Shown in pieces: positions 19,172 through 30,327 of a DNA stretch of 49,913 nt. How positions within the stretch are numbered: position 1 is the first letter of the stretch; each line of letters begins with the position of its first letter. This stretch comes from Sulfuritalea sp. (GTDB lineage: Bacteria; Pseudomonadota; Gammaproteobacteria; Burkholderiales; Rhodocyclaceae). The stretch is from NCBI GenBank assembly GCA_022842325.1, contig JALHPU010000031.1, positions 1 through 49,913 on the forward strand. Reading direction: 5' to 3'. A program made the translations under genes and the position numbers. The notes beneath the pieces are model-generated. The model saw only the letters and a program-made list of their open reading frames with translations. It did no database searches and was not told the DNA's origin.

Positions 19172-19456
19172 ATGACCAAATCGGAACTGATCGCCAGGCT
19201 GGCGGAGCGTTTTCCCCAGCTTGTGGCGAAGGATGCCGACTATGCCGTCAAGATGATCCTCGATGCGCTCACTGCGGCGCTGGTGCGCAATGATCGCATC
19301 GAGATTCGCGGCTTCGGCAGCTTTGCGCTGAACTACCGGCCGCCGCGAATCGGTCGCAATCCGAAGTCGGGCGACAAGGTGCAGGTACCGGAAAAGTACG
19401 TGCCCCATTTCAAGGCCGGCAAGGAACTGCGGGAACGGGTCGATTACCGGCCATGA
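19172..19456 (+). CDS. ihfB: Integration host factor subunit beta
   Basis: A nucleoid protein that bends DNA as a heterodimer with IhfA. It has 94 residues: [17 protein letters not shown], then the DNA-binding arm region [20 protein letters not shown] with the intercalating Pro in [13 protein letters not shown]. It lies ten bases after rpsA, the classical rpsA-ihfB pair. Confidence 0.96.
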   Translation: MTKSELIARLAERFPQLVAKDADYAVKMILDALTAALVRNDRIEIRGFGSFALNYRPPRIGRNPKSGDKVQVPEKYVPHFKAGKELRERVDYRP

Positions 19457-19486
19457 TCCGCGTTGTTGTAATTGGCATCACGGCGG

Positions 19487-19511
19487 CGGCACCCTGAAAG
19501 GGTGCCGTTTT
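19487..19511 (+). terminator. Rho-independent terminator after ihfB
   Basis: A 9-bp stem (cggcaccct with agggtgccg, three-base loop) is followed by TTTT. It sits between ihfB and lapA, so it probably ends or attenuates the rpsA-ihfB transcript. Confidence 0.75.
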
Positions 19512-19532
19512 GCTGATCCCCGAATTCATATC

Positions 19533-19775
19533 GTGACCACCCTGCTCAAGCTTCTGGTCTGGCTGTTGCGTATCGTGGTTTTCGTCGGCCTGTTCGGCCT
19601 GGCGATCAAGAACGGCGGCCCGATGGAACTGCGCTTTTTCCTCGATCAGTCGTGGACCGCGCCGGTCTCGCTGGTCATCCTCGTCGTGTTCGCCGTCGGC
19701 GTGGCCGTCGGCCTGACCGCCGCGCTCGGCGTATTCCTGCGCCCCGACCGCACGACCACCCGCGAGCCGCGCTAG
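19533..19775 (+). CDS. lapA: Lipopolysaccharide assembly protein LapA-domain membrane protein
   Basis: An 80-residue inner-membrane protein with two transmembrane segments (about 5-25 and 42-68) joined by a short loop, ending in a basic tail. This is the LapA (DUF1049) pattern; the loop has the typical NGGPMELRFFLDQSWTAPVS. The start is GTG. It lies four bases before lapB, and the pair acts in control of LPS synthesis (LpxC turnover) and assembly in E. coli. Confidence 0.85.
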   Translation: MTTLLKLLVWLLRIVVFVGLFGLAIKNGGPMELRFFLDQSWTAPVSLVILVVFAVGVAVGLTAALGVFLRPDRTTTREPR

Positions 19776-19779
19776 CCCC

Positions 19780-20955
19780 ATGGAAATCGAACTGTGGTGG
19801 CTGCTGGTGTTGCCGGTCTTCTTCGTTCTCGGCTGGGTGGCGGCGCGCATCGACATCAAGCATCTGGTGCAGGAGTCGCGCGCCTTGCCGCGCTCCTATT
19901 TCAAGGGCCTGAATTTCCTGCTCAACGAACAGCCGGACCAGGCCATCGAAGCCTTTATCGAAGCCGCCCGCGTCGATCCGGAGACCATAGAACTGCATTT
20001 TGCGCTGGGCAGCCTGTTTCGCCGCCGCGGCGAAACCGACCGCGCGATTCGCGTGCATCAGAACCTGATCGAGCGCGATGGCCTCTCGCCCGGCCAGCGC
20101 CTGCATGCCCTGTCCGAACTTGGCCAGGACTATCTAAAGGCCGGTCTGCTCGACCGCGCCGAGGAAATTTTCGTCAAGCTGCGCGGTACGGACCGTGACG
20201 AAGAGGCGCTGAAAAACCTGCTGGAAATCTACCAGCAGGAAAAGGAATGGGCCAAGGCGATTGCCATTGCCGAGGCCATGCCCAACCATTCCGACCATCT
20301 CTGGCAAAAGGAAATCGCCGAATTTCGTTGCGAAATGGCCGCCAATGAAATGCTCAACGACCGCCACGACGAGGCGCGAGTCCTGCTTGAAGACGCTCTG
20401 CAGGCCAACCGCAAGTGCGTGCGCGCCACGCTCTTGCTCGGCGATCTCGCGGCAAAAGTCGGCGCCGGCGAGACGGCGATCGACTACTGGAAGCGCATCG
20501 AACAGCAGAACCCGATCTATCTTGCGCTGGCCGCGGAAAAACTCATGGCCGCGCACATCCAGCTCGGCCGTCTGGAGCAGGGCAAGCAACTGCTGCGCGG
20601 CTGGCTCGAGCGCCATCCCTCGCTAGACCTGCTTGACGCGGTGTTTCGCGCCGAACTTGACCATGACGGCGCGGAAGCCGCCTATGCGCTGGTGCGCGAC
20701 GAACTGCGGCGCAATCCGACCCTGCTCGGACTAGACAAGCTGCTGGAAGCGCAGATACTGGTAGTTCCCCCGGAACGGCGCGCCGATCTGGAACTGATCA
20801 AGAACCTGATCCACAATCACACCCGCCGCGTCGCGCGCTATCGCTGCGACGCCTGCGGCTTCAAGGCGCGGCAGTTCTACTGGCGCTGCCCGGGTTGCGG
20901 CGGCTGGGAAACCTATCCGCCGAAACGCACCGAAGAATTCGATATCACCCTGTAG
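19780..20955 (+). CDS. lapB: Lipopolysaccharide assembly protein LapB (YciM), TPR protein
   Basis: A 391-residue membrane-anchored TPR protein. An N-terminal hydrophobic helix (residues 4-20, LWWLLVLPVFFVLGWVAA) is followed by tandem TPR repeats (NFLLNEQPDQAIEAFIEAAR, LGSLFRRRGETDRAIRVH and others). The C-terminal rubredoxin-like metal site has C356, C359, C370 and C373 (CDAC...CPGCGGW). LapB directs FtsH-dependent LpxC degradation and helps organise LPS assembly in E. coli. It is followed within seven bases by ugd and then the heptose genes, which suits an envelope polysaccharide role. Confidence 0.95.
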   Translation: MEIELWWLLVLPVFFVLGWVAARIDIKHLVQESRALPRSYFKGLNFLLNEQPDQAIEAFIEAARVDPETIELHFALGSLFRRRGETDRAIRVHQNLIERDGLSPGQRLHALSELGQDYLKAGLLDRAEEIFVKLRGTDRDEEALKNLLEIYQQEKEWAKAIAIAEAMPNHSDHLWQKEIAEFRCEMAANEMLNDRHDEARVLLEDALQANRKCVRATLLLGDLAAKVGAGETAIDYWKRIEQQNPIYLALAAEKLMAAHIQLGRLEQGKQLLRGWLERHPSLDLLDAVFRAELDHDGAEAAYALVRDELRRNPTLLGLDKLLEAQILVVPPERRADLELIKNLIHNHTRRVARYRCDACGFKARQFYWRCPGCGGWETYPPKRTEEFDITL

Positions 20956-20961
20956 GAAACC

Positions 20962-22284
20962 ATGAAAATAACTGTCATCGGTACCGGCTATGTCGGCCTG
21001 GTCTCCGGCACCTGTCTCGCCGACGTCGGCAACGACGTGCTCTGCCTCGACCTGGATGCGGCCAAGATCCGCATGCTCAACGAAGGCGGTATCCCGATAT
21101 ACGAACCCGGCCTCGAGGCCATGGTGCGCAAGAACGAGGCGGCCGGGCGCCTGCGCTTCACTACCGACATCGAGGCCGCTGTTGCCCACGGCGTGCTGCA
21201 GTTCATCGCCGTCGGCACCCCGCCCGACGAGGACGGTTCCGCCGACCTGCAGTATGTCGTCGCCGCGGCACGCAACGTCGGTCGTTACATGGACGGCTAC
21301 AAGGTCGTGGTGGACAAATCCACGGTTCCGGTCGGTACCGGCGACAAGGTGCGCGCGGCGATTGCCGAAGAGCTGGCCACGCGTGGCGTCAGGCACGACT
21401 TCAGCGTCGTCTCCAACCCGGAATTCCTCAAGGAGGGCGCTGCGGTCGATGACTTCATGAAGCCCGATCGCATCGTCGTCGGCGCCGATGACGAGCGCGC
21501 CGTCGCACTGATGCGCGAGCTCTATGCGCCCTTTCAGCGCAACCACGAACGCCTGATCGTGATGGACGTCAAGAGTGCCGAGCTGACCAAATACGCGGCC
21601 AACGCCATGCTGGCGACCCGCATCAGTTTCATGAACGAACTGGCAAACCTCGCCGAGAAACTCGGCGCCGACATCGAACTGGTACGCAAGGGCATCGGCT
21701 CCGATCCGCGCATCGGCTTCCATTTCCTGTACCCCGGCGTCGGCTACGGCGGCTCCTGCTTTCCCAAGGACGTGCAGGCCCTGATCAGCACCGCCCAGGG
21801 GGCCGGCCAGGCCTTGCAGGTGCTGCAGGCGGTCGAAGCCGCCAACGAAGCGCAGAAAGGCGTGCTGGCGGGAAAAATCACCCGCCGCCTGGGCGCCGAC
21901 CTCTCTGGCAAGACCCTGGCCTTGTGGGGCCTGGCCTTCAAGCCCAATACCGACGACATGCGCGAGGCGCCGAGCCTGGTGCTGATTGCCGACCTTCTGG
22001 CGCGTGGCGCGTCGATTCGAGCCTACGATCCGGTCGCCGCGCATGAAGCGCAGCGCATCCTCGGCGACAACCCGCGCATCAGCTATGCCGCAACTCCGAT
22101 GGCAGCGCTTGACGGCGCCGACGCGCTGGCCATTGTCACCGAATGGAAGGAATTCCGCAGTCCCGACTTCGCCGCGATCAAGGCCAAGCTGAAGTCTCCG
22201 GTCATATTCGACGGCCGCAATCTCTACGATCCGGCGACGCCGCGCAAGGCAGGGCTGGAGTATTTCGCCATCGGCAGGCTATGA
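20962..22284 (+). CDS. ugd: UDP-glucose 6-dehydrogenase
   Basis: Oxidises UDP-glucose to UDP-glucuronate for polysaccharide or LPS modification. The protein has 440 residues, the N-terminal NAD motif [47 protein letters not shown], the catalytic Cys near residue 265 in [12 protein letters not shown], and a C-terminal UDP-binding domain ([17 protein letters not shown]). It has a family start just after lapB and its stop overlaps the next start (ATGA). It sits in the LPS part of the operon. Confidence 0.95.
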   Translation: MKITVIGTGYVGLVSGTCLADVGNDVLCLDLDAAKIRMLNEGGIPIYEPGLEAMVRKNEAAGRLRFTTDIEAAVAHGVLQFIAVGTPPDEDGSADLQYVVAAARNVGRYMDGYKVVVDKSTVPVGTGDKVRAAIAEELATRGVRHDFSVVSNPEFLKEGAAVDDFMKPDRIVVGADDERAVALMRELYAPFQRNHERLIVMDVKSAELTKYAANAMLATRISFMNELANLAEKLGADIELVRKGIGSDPRIGFHFLYPGVGYGGSCFPKDVQALISTAQGAGQALQVLQAVEAANEAQKGVLAGKITRRLGADLSGKTLALWGLAFKPNTDDMREAPSLVLIADLLARGASIRAYDPVAAHEAQRILGDNPRISYAATPMAALDGADALAIVTEWKEFRSPDFAAIKAKLKSPVIFDGRNLYDPATPRKAGLEYFAIGRL

Positions 22285-23213
22285 ACTCCGTTCCCGACAC
22301 CTCCGCCACCCGCATCCTGATCGTCGGCGACGTCATGCTGGACCGTTACTGGTTCGGCGAGGTGTCGCGCATTTCGCCGGAAGCGCCGGTGCCCGTGGTC
22401 AAGGTCGAGCGCAGCGAAGAAAGACCCGGCGGTGCCGCCAACGTGGCGCGCAACTGCGCCGCACTCGGCGCCCGCGTGGCACTGCTGTCGGTAGTCGGCA
22501 CCGATGAGGCGGGGCAGAGTTTGGCGCAACTGATGGCCGACTCCGGCATCGAATGCAGCCTGCATGAGGACGCCAAGCTCAGCACCACGGTCAAGCTGCG
22601 CGTGATCGGGCGCCAGCAACAGCTGCTGCGCATCGATTTCGAGAACTCGCCGGACCACGAGGTGCTGCAGGCCAAGCTGGCGGATTTCGAGTCGCGGCTG
22701 GCTGACTGCGACGTGGTGATCCTGTCCGATTACGGCAAGGGCGGCCTGACCCACATCACGGAAATGATCGCGCTGGCCCGTGCCGCCGGCAAGCAGGTGC
22801 TGGTCGATCCCAAGGGCGAGGACTACACCCGTTACGCCGGCGCCACGCTGCTGACGCCGAACCGGTCCGAAATGCGCCAGGTGGTAGGTCGCTGGAAGGA
22901 CGACGCGGAGCTCGCGCGCAAAGCCACGCAGTTGCGCCAGGAATTGCATCTGGAAGCCCTGCTGGTGACCCGCAGCGAGGAAGGCATGACGCTGTTCGCC
23001 GACGCCGGTACGGTGCACGAGCCGGCCGTGGCGCGCGAGGTTTATGATGTCAGCGGTGCCGGGGATACGGTGATCGCGACGCTGGCGGTAATGCTCGGCA
23101 GCGGCCTGTCGCTGCCGCAGGCCATGCGTCAGGCCAACCTCGCCGCCGGTGTCGTGGTTGGAAAACTCGGCACAGCAACGTGTTCTCTCGACGAATTGAA
23201 ACAGGTCAACTAG
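22281..23213 (+). CDS. hldE1: D-glycero-beta-D-manno-heptose-7-phosphate kinase (single-domain)
   Basis: A PfkB-family sugar kinase of 310 residues with [41 protein letters not shown], and the anion hole/catalytic region [15 protein letters not shown]. It makes the 1,7-bisphosphate in ADP-heptose synthesis for LPS inner core. The C-terminal nucleotidyltransferase half of E. coli HldE is absent, as is usual in betaproteobacteria, where a separate RfaE2 does that step; that gene is not in this window. The start overlaps the ugd stop as ATGA. Confidence 0.93.
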   Translation: MNSVPDTSATRILIVGDVMLDRYWFGEVSRISPEAPVPVVKVERSEERPGGAANVARNCAALGARVALLSVVGTDEAGQSLAQLMADSGIECSLHEDAKLSTTVKLRVIGRQQQLLRIDFENSPDHEVLQAKLADFESRLADCDVVILSDYGKGGLTHITEMIALARAAGKQVLVDPKGEDYTRYAGATLLTPNRSEMRQVVGRWKDDAELARKATQLRQELHLEALLVTRSEEGMTLFADAGTVHEPAVAREVYDVSGAGDTVIATLAVMLGSGLSLPQAMRQANLAAGVVVGKLGTATCSLDELKQVN

Positions 23214-23221
23214 GAAAATCC

Positions 23222-24208
23222 ATGTACTACGTAGTCACCGGCGCCTGCGGATTCATCGGCGCAAACCTGGTCAAGGCGCTCAACGAGCGCGGCGTCACCG
23301 ACATCATTGCGGTCGACAACCTGACCCGCGCCGACAAGTTCCTCAATCTGGCCGACTGCGAGATTGCCGATTATCTGGACAAGCAAGACTTCCTCGAACT
23401 GGTCGAGAACGGTCAGCTCGACGGCGGCGTCGAGGCCATCCTGCATCAAGGCGCCTGCTCGGACACCATGGAAACCGACGGCCGCTACATGATGGCCAAC
23501 AACTACCGCTACTCGCAGACGCTGCTGGATTTCTGTCTGGAGCAGGAAGTTCCGCTGCTGTATGCATCTTCGGCTTCGGTTTATGGCGGCGGCGGCGTAT
23601 TCCGCGAAGAGCGCGCACACGAATCGCCGCTCAATGTCTATGGCTACTCGAAATTCCTCTTCGACCAGATCGTCCGGCGCCGTCTCGCCAACGCCGACTC
23701 CCAGGTCGCCGGATTCCGTTACTTCAACGTTTACGGCCCGCGCGAGCAACACAAGGGACGCATGGCCTCGGTCGCCTTCCATCATTTCAACCAGTACCGC
23801 GCCGATGGCAAGGTCAAGCTGTTCGAAGGCTATGGCGGCTATGGCAACGGCGAGCAACGCCGCGACTTCGTCTATGTCGGCGATGTGGTCAAGGTCAATA
23901 TGGATTTCCTCGAAAGCCGGGCATCCGGAATATTCAACCTCGGCACCGGCCGCGCCCAGAGCTTCAACGAACTCGCTGCGGCGACCGTCAATGCCTGCCG
24001 TGCTTTGGAAGGCAAGCCGCCCCAGTCCGTGGCCGAACTGGTGGCGGCGGGCATCATCGAATACATTCCCTTCCCGGATGCATTGAAGGGCAAGTACCAG
24101 AGCTTTACCGAGGCCGACCTCGGACAGTTGCGCGCCTCCGGCTACCAGGAGGCTTTCGCGACGGTGGAACAAGGCGTCGCCGAGTACGTCAAATGGCTGG
24201 CGCGGTGA
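23222..24208 (+). CDS. hldD: ADP-L-glycero-D-manno-heptose-6-epimerase
   Basis: The last step of ADP-heptose synthesis. A 328-residue extended short-chain dehydrogenase: [20 protein letters not shown] (NADP Rossmann motif), [25 protein letters not shown], the catalytic YGYSKFLFD, and [20 protein letters not shown], typical of HldD. It follows the heptose kinase by eight bases, so both heptose genes are in one operon with the upstream LPS genes. Confidence 0.96.
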   Translation: MYYVVTGACGFIGANLVKALNERGVTDIIAVDNLTRADKFLNLADCEIADYLDKQDFLELVENGQLDGGVEAILHQGACSDTMETDGRYMMANNYRYSQTLLDFCLEQEVPLLYASSASVYGGGGVFREERAHESPLNVYGYSKFLFDQIVRRRLANADSQVAGFRYFNVYGPREQHKGRMASVAFHHFNQYRADGKVKLFEGYGGYGNGEQRRDFVYVGDVVKVNMDFLESRASGIFNLGTGRAQSFNELAAATVNACRALEGKPPQSVAELVAAGIIEYIPFPDALKGKYQSFTEADLGQLRASGYQEAFATVEQGVAEYVKWLAR

Positions 24209-24283
24209 GGCGCGCACCCCGCCGGGCCGTCCCAATGGCGGCGCAGCCAAGTTACGGAGCCGCACAGCGGCGAACTACCGTCA

Positions 24284-24304
24284 CCCCCTGCCTTGGGCAG
24301 GGGG
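24284..24304. other. GC hairpin before cysM
   Basis: A perfect 9-bp stem (ccccctgcc with ggcaggggg, loop ttg) lies 21 bases before the cysM ATG, in a 116-base gap after hldD. No T tract follows. It may be an intergenic repeat or a leader structure; the G-rich stretch after it would act as the ribosome-binding region for cysM. Confidence 0.4.
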
Positions 24305-24324
24305 CTGGGGGGGAGGGCAGTCTA

Positions 24325-25227
24325 ATGAAATGGAAAACACTCGAGGATTTCGTCGGCAACACGCCGCTGGTGCAACTCAAGCGTCTGCCCGGCGCGGAGA
24401 TTGCCGGGCGCAACAACGTGATCCTGGCCAAGCTGGAAGGCAACAATCCCGCGGGTTCGGTCAAGGATCGGCCGGCGCTGTCGATGATCACCCACGCCGA
24501 AGTGCGCGGCCGCATCAAGCCGGGCGACACGCTGATCGAGGCCACCTCGGGCAATACCGGGATCGCGCTGGCGATGGCGGCGGCGATGCGTGGCTACCGC
24601 ATGATTCTGATCATGCCGGAGAACCAGAGCGTCGAACGCTGCCAGACCATGCGCGCCTTCGGCGCCGAACTGGTGCTGACGCCCAAGGCCGGCGGCATGG
24701 AAGCCGCGCGCGACCTGGCCGAAAAGATGATGGGCGACGGCAAGGGCATCGTGCTCGACCAGTTCGCCAATCCGGACAACCCGCTGGCGCACTATGAAAC
24801 CACCGGTCCGGAAATCTGGCGCGATACAGAGGGCCGCATCACCCACTTCGTTTCCAGCATGGGCACCACCGGCACCATCATGGGCTGCTCGCGCTACTTC
24901 AAGGAAATGAATCCGGCGATCCGCATCGTCGGCTGCCAGCCTGAGGAAGGCTCGCAGATTCCAGGCATCCGCAAGTGGCCGGAAGCCTACCTGCCGAAAA
25001 TCTTCGACCGCACGCGCGTCGACCAGGTCGAAAACGTTAGCCAGGGGCAGGCCGAGGAAATGACGCGGCGCCTGGCGCGCGAGGAGGGCATCTTCGCCGG
25101 AATTTCCTCGGGCGGCTCGCTTGTCGCCGCACTGCGCATCGCGAGCCAGCTGGAGAACGCGGTGATCGTCAGCATCGTCTGCGATCGTGGAGATCGCTAT
25201 CTGTCGACGGGGGTTTTCCCCGCTTAA
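24325..25227 (+). CDS. cysM: Cysteine synthase B (O-acetylserine sulfhydrylase)
   Basis: A PLP enzyme making cysteine from O-acetylserine and sulfide or thiosulfate. The protein has 300 residues: KTLEDFVGNTPLVQLKRLPG, the PLP lysine in NPAGSVKDRPALSMI, EATSGNTGIALAMAAA, PENQSVERCQTMRAFGAEL, SSMGTTGTIMGCSRYFKE. The CysM type is suggested by the length and the PENQSVER segment. The frame is open to 24193, but the ATG at 24325 with a G-rich region upstream is the family start. Its stop codon overlaps the stop of the convergent flavoprotein gene. Confidence 0.95.
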   Translation: MKWKTLEDFVGNTPLVQLKRLPGAEIAGRNNVILAKLEGNNPAGSVKDRPALSMITHAEVRGRIKPGDTLIEATSGNTGIALAMAAAMRGYRMILIMPENQSVERCQTMRAFGAELVLTPKAGGMEAARDLAEKMMGDGKGIVLDQFANPDNPLAHYETTGPEIWRDTEGRITHFVSSMGTTGTIMGCSRYFKEMNPAIRIVGCQPEEGSQIPGIRKWPEAYLPKIFDRTRVDQVENVSQGQAEEMTRRLAREEGIFAGISSGGSLVAALRIASQLENAVIVSIVCDRGDRYLSTGVFPA

Positions 25228-26483
25228 TCGGGCAGTGCTATCTTCCCGTCGGTGCTGAACTGGTAGTCGCGGAAGATGTGTGCCGCGGACAGTAGCTGGT
25301 AGCTGCCGTCCTCGTTGCGGCGCGAGGTGTCCTTCAGCCGGTAGGTCGTCTGGCCGCAGGTCCAGATCTCGAAGTTGCGCATGTGGGTGCACAGACAGGT
25401 CTTATCCATCACCTTGACCTTCTTCGCTTCCGGATGCAGCGCCACTTCGCGGTTGTAGGCATCGATGTACTGACAGCTTCCGTTCGAATCCAGCAGGTAG
25501 CCGTAGGCTTCGCAATTGGGGCGAATGCCGTCGCCGATGCCGGGGCTGTTCTTCAGCATGCGCATCGGGTAGCCGGTCGGGGAAATCGTATTGACCTCGA
25601 TGTCGATTTCGCTGGCCTTGAAGTATTCCTGTTGCACTTTTTCGGGCAGGCCGCATTCCTTCGACACCGTGAAACGCGTCGCCACCTGGATCGCGGCGGC
25701 GCCCATTTCCATGAAGGCGACGCCATCCGAGCCGGTGAAAATGCCGCCGGCGGGAATCAGCGGAATGTCGAGCTGCTGCTCCTTCATCCAGTCGCGGATT
25801 TCAATGACGATGCTGGTCAGGTTGTACTGCGCCCAGTCCATGCCGAAGCCCAGATGCCCTCCGGCCAGCGGCCCCTCGATCACCACGTAGTCGGGCAGGC
25901 GGCCGGTGCGTGCGCTCTTTTTCAGGAACAGCTGCAGGGCGCGCAATGACGAAACGATGATGCCCAGCTTGGCATCGCGAAAGCGCGGATGATCCTCGAT
26001 CAGCGCAAACGAGCCCAGATGCAGGCCCGCCGCCAGCGTGATGCCGTCGATGCCGGAATCCAGCGCTGCCTTGAGGCGCGCGCGCAGGGTTTCCCTGGGC
26101 GCATTCATGGTCAGCTTTTCCATGCAGTTGATGAAGACCAGGCCATCGCCGCGCTTGGCCTCCATGGTGCGGCCGACATGCAGCGCAGTGGCTTCCACCA
26201 GCAGGCCGAGATCGAACTGGACCACGGCCTTCTCGGTATTGGCGACATTGAACTTGTATTGCCGCAGCTTGTTCTTGACGAACTTGGTATTGAAGCGGCG
26301 GTCGGAAACCGTAGGCACCATGGCGTCCGAGATATGGCCGATGCCGCCCAGCCGTGCCGCCTCGAGGGCAAGTTCGGCGGTCGAAATGTCGACGCCCATG
26401 CCACCGACCATGATCGGCACCAGTTCCTGCTTGCCCAGCCGCAGGCGAAAATCATCGACGCGCTTCATTGCAAACGTTTCCAT
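25224..26483 (-). CDS. Nitronate monooxygenase/NPD-family FMN protein with a Cys-rich C terminus
   Basis: A 419-residue TIM-barrel flavoprotein of the 2-nitropropane dioxygenase family. Landmarks are VPIMVGGMGVDISTAELA, ARLGGIGHIS, the substrate-side EGPLAGGHLGFG, and the phosphate-binding IPAGGIFTGSDGVAFMEMGAAAIQVATRF. The C-terminal 90 residues carry five closely spaced Cys (NCEAYG, SCQY, TCLCTH, WTCGQ) that could bind a metal or Fe-S cluster; ordinary nitronate monooxygenases end before this. The true substrate is unknown. ATGs at 26483 and 26468 are both possible; the second has GGAAA upstream. It converges on cysM and its stop overlaps that gene. Confidence 0.8.
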   Translation of the reverse strand: METFAMKRVDDFRLRLGKQELVPIMVGGMGVDISTAELALEAARLGGIGHISDAMVPTVSDRRFNTKFVKNKLRQYKFNVANTEKAVVQFDLGLLVEATALHVGRTMEAKRGDGLVFINCMEKLTMNAPRETLRARLKAALDSGIDGITLAAGLHLGSFALIEDHPRFRDAKLGIIVSSLRALQLFLKKSARTGRLPDYVVIEGPLAGGHLGFGMDWAQYNLTSIVIEIRDWMKEQQLDIPLIPAGGIFTGSDGVAFMEMGAAAIQVATRFTVSKECGLPEKVQQEYFKASEIDIEVNTISPTGYPMRMLKNSPGIGDGIRPNCEAYGYLLDSNGSCQYIDAYNREVALHPEAKKVKVMDKTCLCTHMRNFEIWTCGQTTYRLKDTSRRNEDGSYQLLSAAHIFRDYQFSTDGKIALPD

Positions 26484-26620
26484 TGTTTAGTTACGGCCGC
26501 TACGCTTAACGTCGATAAGGCCGACGTTAGCCTCCACTGAAACTTTCGTTTTGGCAGCCCGACATTATCGCCTGCCGACAGCCCGTTCTGGCGCTGTCGC
26601 TGGGGAAAATTCGCTGGGCC

Positions 26621-28429
<1,809 letters not shown>

Positions 28430-28539
28430 GCGCAAGCGGGAGTGCCGGGAGGGGCCCGCATTATGCCCGCTACGCCCGGTTGCGGGAAACCGCAGGCGCG
28501 ACGCTGATATCATCGAACCCTATCCACTGGAGCCCGATC

Positions 28540-29382
28540 ATGGCCGGAAACCCCGAAATCACCAGCATGGCGCTGTTCTGCGACTTCGAGAACGTCGCCC
28601 TCGGCGTGCGCGACGCGAAGTATGCGCAGTTCGACATCAAGAAAGTGCTCGAACGTCTGCTGCTCAAGGGCAGCATCGTGGTCAAGAAGGCCTACTGTGA
28701 CTGGGCGCGCTACAAGGAGTTCAAGGCGCCGATGCACGAGGCCGCCTTCGAACTGATCGAGATTCCCCACGTGCGCCAGTCGGGCAAGAATTCGGCCGAC
28801 ATCCGCATGGTGGTCGATGCCCTCGACCTCTGCTACACCAAGTCGCACGTCGATACCTTCGTCATCATCAGCGGCGACTCGGATTTCTCGCCGCTGGTGT
28901 CGAAGCTGCGCGAAAACAACAAGCGCGTGATCGGCGTCGGCGTCAAGGCGGCCACCTCCGACCTGCTCGCCGCCAACTGCGACGAATTCATTTTCTACGA
29001 CGATCTGGTGCGCGAACTGCCGGCCAAGAAGCAGCGCAGCGAGCGCAAGGCCGCGGCCAAGCCGGCCGCCAGCGCAGCCGCCAAGCCGAAGCCCGAGGAA
29101 AAGGCCGAGGACAAGTCAGAAGACCGCAAACGCCAGGAGGCCATCGATCTGGTGGTCGAAACCGTCGAGGCGCTGGTCACCGAGCGCGGCGAAGACGAGA
29201 AGATCTGGGGTTCGATGGTCAAGCAGACCTTGAAGCGGCGCAAGCCCGGCTTCAGCGAGTCCTACTACGGCTATCGATCCTTCGGTGAACTCCTGGAGGA
29301 CGCCATGAAGCACAAGCTGCTGATCCTCGAGCGCGACGAAAAGTCGGGCCAGCACATCATCCGCCTGCCCGTCGAAGACTGA
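28540..29382 (+). CDS. NYN-domain (PIN-like) protein with a C-terminal OST-HTH/LOTUS domain
   Basis: The protein has 280 residues. Residues 8-160 are an NYN/DUF88 nuclease-like domain with the conserved acids ALFCDFENVALG, KNSADIRMVVDALDL and IISGDSDFSPLVSKLREN. A low-complexity Lys/Ala/Glu linker follows at about 168-205. Residues 205-280 look like an OST-HTH/LOTUS RNA-binding domain (GSMVKQTLKRRKPGFSESYYGYRSFGELLEDA). Such proteins are thought to be RNases or RNA-binding regulators, with no established substrate. The ATG at 28540 is preceded by GGAG. It diverges from recQ and is followed after nine bases by a methyltransferase. Confidence 0.85.
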   Translation: MAGNPEITSMALFCDFENVALGVRDAKYAQFDIKKVLERLLLKGSIVVKKAYCDWARYKEFKAPMHEAAFELIEIPHVRQSGKNSADIRMVVDALDLCYTKSHVDTFVIISGDSDFSPLVSKLRENNKRVIGVGVKAATSDLLAANCDEFIFYDDLVRELPAKKQRSERKAAAKPAASAAAKPKPEEKAEDKSEDRKRQEAIDLVVETVEALVTERGEDEKIWGSMVKQTLKRRKPGFSESYYGYRSFGELLEDAMKHKLLILERDEKSGQHIIRLPVED

Positions 29383-29390
29383 GCCTCAGC

Positions 29391-30212
29391 TTGAACAGCA
29401 TCCCCGAGATCCGGCCGGAGCAGTCGCTCGAACTGCTCAAGGAACTGCACATCCTGACGCGCGACAGCAAGCTCAACCAGGACAGCCGGCGCAAGCTGAA
29501 GCAGGTCTATCACCTCTACCAGTTCATCGAGCCGCTGCTGGCCGAAGTCATGACTGCGCGCGGCGACCTGACGCTGGTCGATCATGGCGCCGGCAAGTCC
29601 TACCTCGGCTTCATCCTCTACGACCTGTTCCTCAAGGGCCGCGACCAGGGGCAGGTCTTCGGTATCGAGACGCGCAGCGAACTGGTCGAGAAATCCCGCG
29701 AACTGGCGCAGCGCCTCGGTTTCGACCGCATGTCCCTGCTCAATCTTTCGGTCGAGGATTCAATCGAATCGGCGCAGTTGCCACAGCAGGTGGACATCGT
29801 CACCGCGCTGCATGCCTGCGATACGGCGACCGACGATGCGATCCGCTTTGCCCTGCACAGGCAGGCGCAGTTCATCGTGCTGGTGCCCTGCTGCCAGGCC
29901 GAGGTAGCGTCCGTGCTGCGCCGGCACAAGAGCGAAGCGCTGGCGCAGACGGCGCTGGCCGAAATCTGGCGCCATCCGATCCACACCCGTGAATTCGGCA
30001 GCCAGATCACCAACGTACTGCGCTGCCTGCTGCTCGAGGCGCATGGCTACCAGCTCACGGTCACCGAGCTGGTGGGCTGGGAGCATTCGATGAAGAACGA
30101 GCTGATCATCGCCCGACGCGGCATTACCCCGCGCGGCAATGCGCGCGAGCGCCTGGGCCGGATCCTTCAGGAACTCAAGCTCGACGACCTGCAGGCCCGC
30201 TTCGATTACTGA
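29391..30212 (+). CDS. Class I SAM-dependent methyltransferase, PF13679-like
   Basis: A 273-residue protein with SAM motif I LVDHGAGKSYLGFILYD, an acidic motif II GIETRSELVEKS, VTALHACDTATDDAI and LVPCCQAEVA. A C-terminal part includes WEHSMKNELIIARRG. The HACDTATD stretch is characteristic of the methyltransferase-32 family, whose bacterial substrate is not known. The start is TTG, nine bases after the NYN gene, so they are likely co-transcribed; an RNA substrate would fit that partner (inference). Confidence 0.8.
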   Translation: MNSIPEIRPEQSLELLKELHILTRDSKLNQDSRRKLKQVYHLYQFIEPLLAEVMTARGDLTLVDHGAGKSYLGFILYDLFLKGRDQGQVFGIETRSELVEKSRELAQRLGFDRMSLLNLSVEDSIESAQLPQQVDIVTALHACDTATDDAIRFALHRQAQFIVLVPCCQAEVASVLRRHKSEALAQTALAEIWRHPIHTREFGSQITNVLRCLLLEAHGYQLTVTELVGWEHSMKNELIIARRGITPRGNARERLGRILQELKLDDLQARFDY

Positions 30213-30327
30213 ATGCAAAAAACAGGCGAATCGATGGCGCCACTATGGCGCGCGTGCTTGCCAAGATGCCGCATGGATCGCATAGCGGGGCAGCTAGTTG
30301 ACAACCGACGCGCGCATTCAAAATGCG

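Noticed and set aside
24284..24304. Hairpin before cysM as the terminator of the LPS operon
   Set aside because: The stem is strong but is followed by G residues rather than a T tract, and it lies within the cysM leader.
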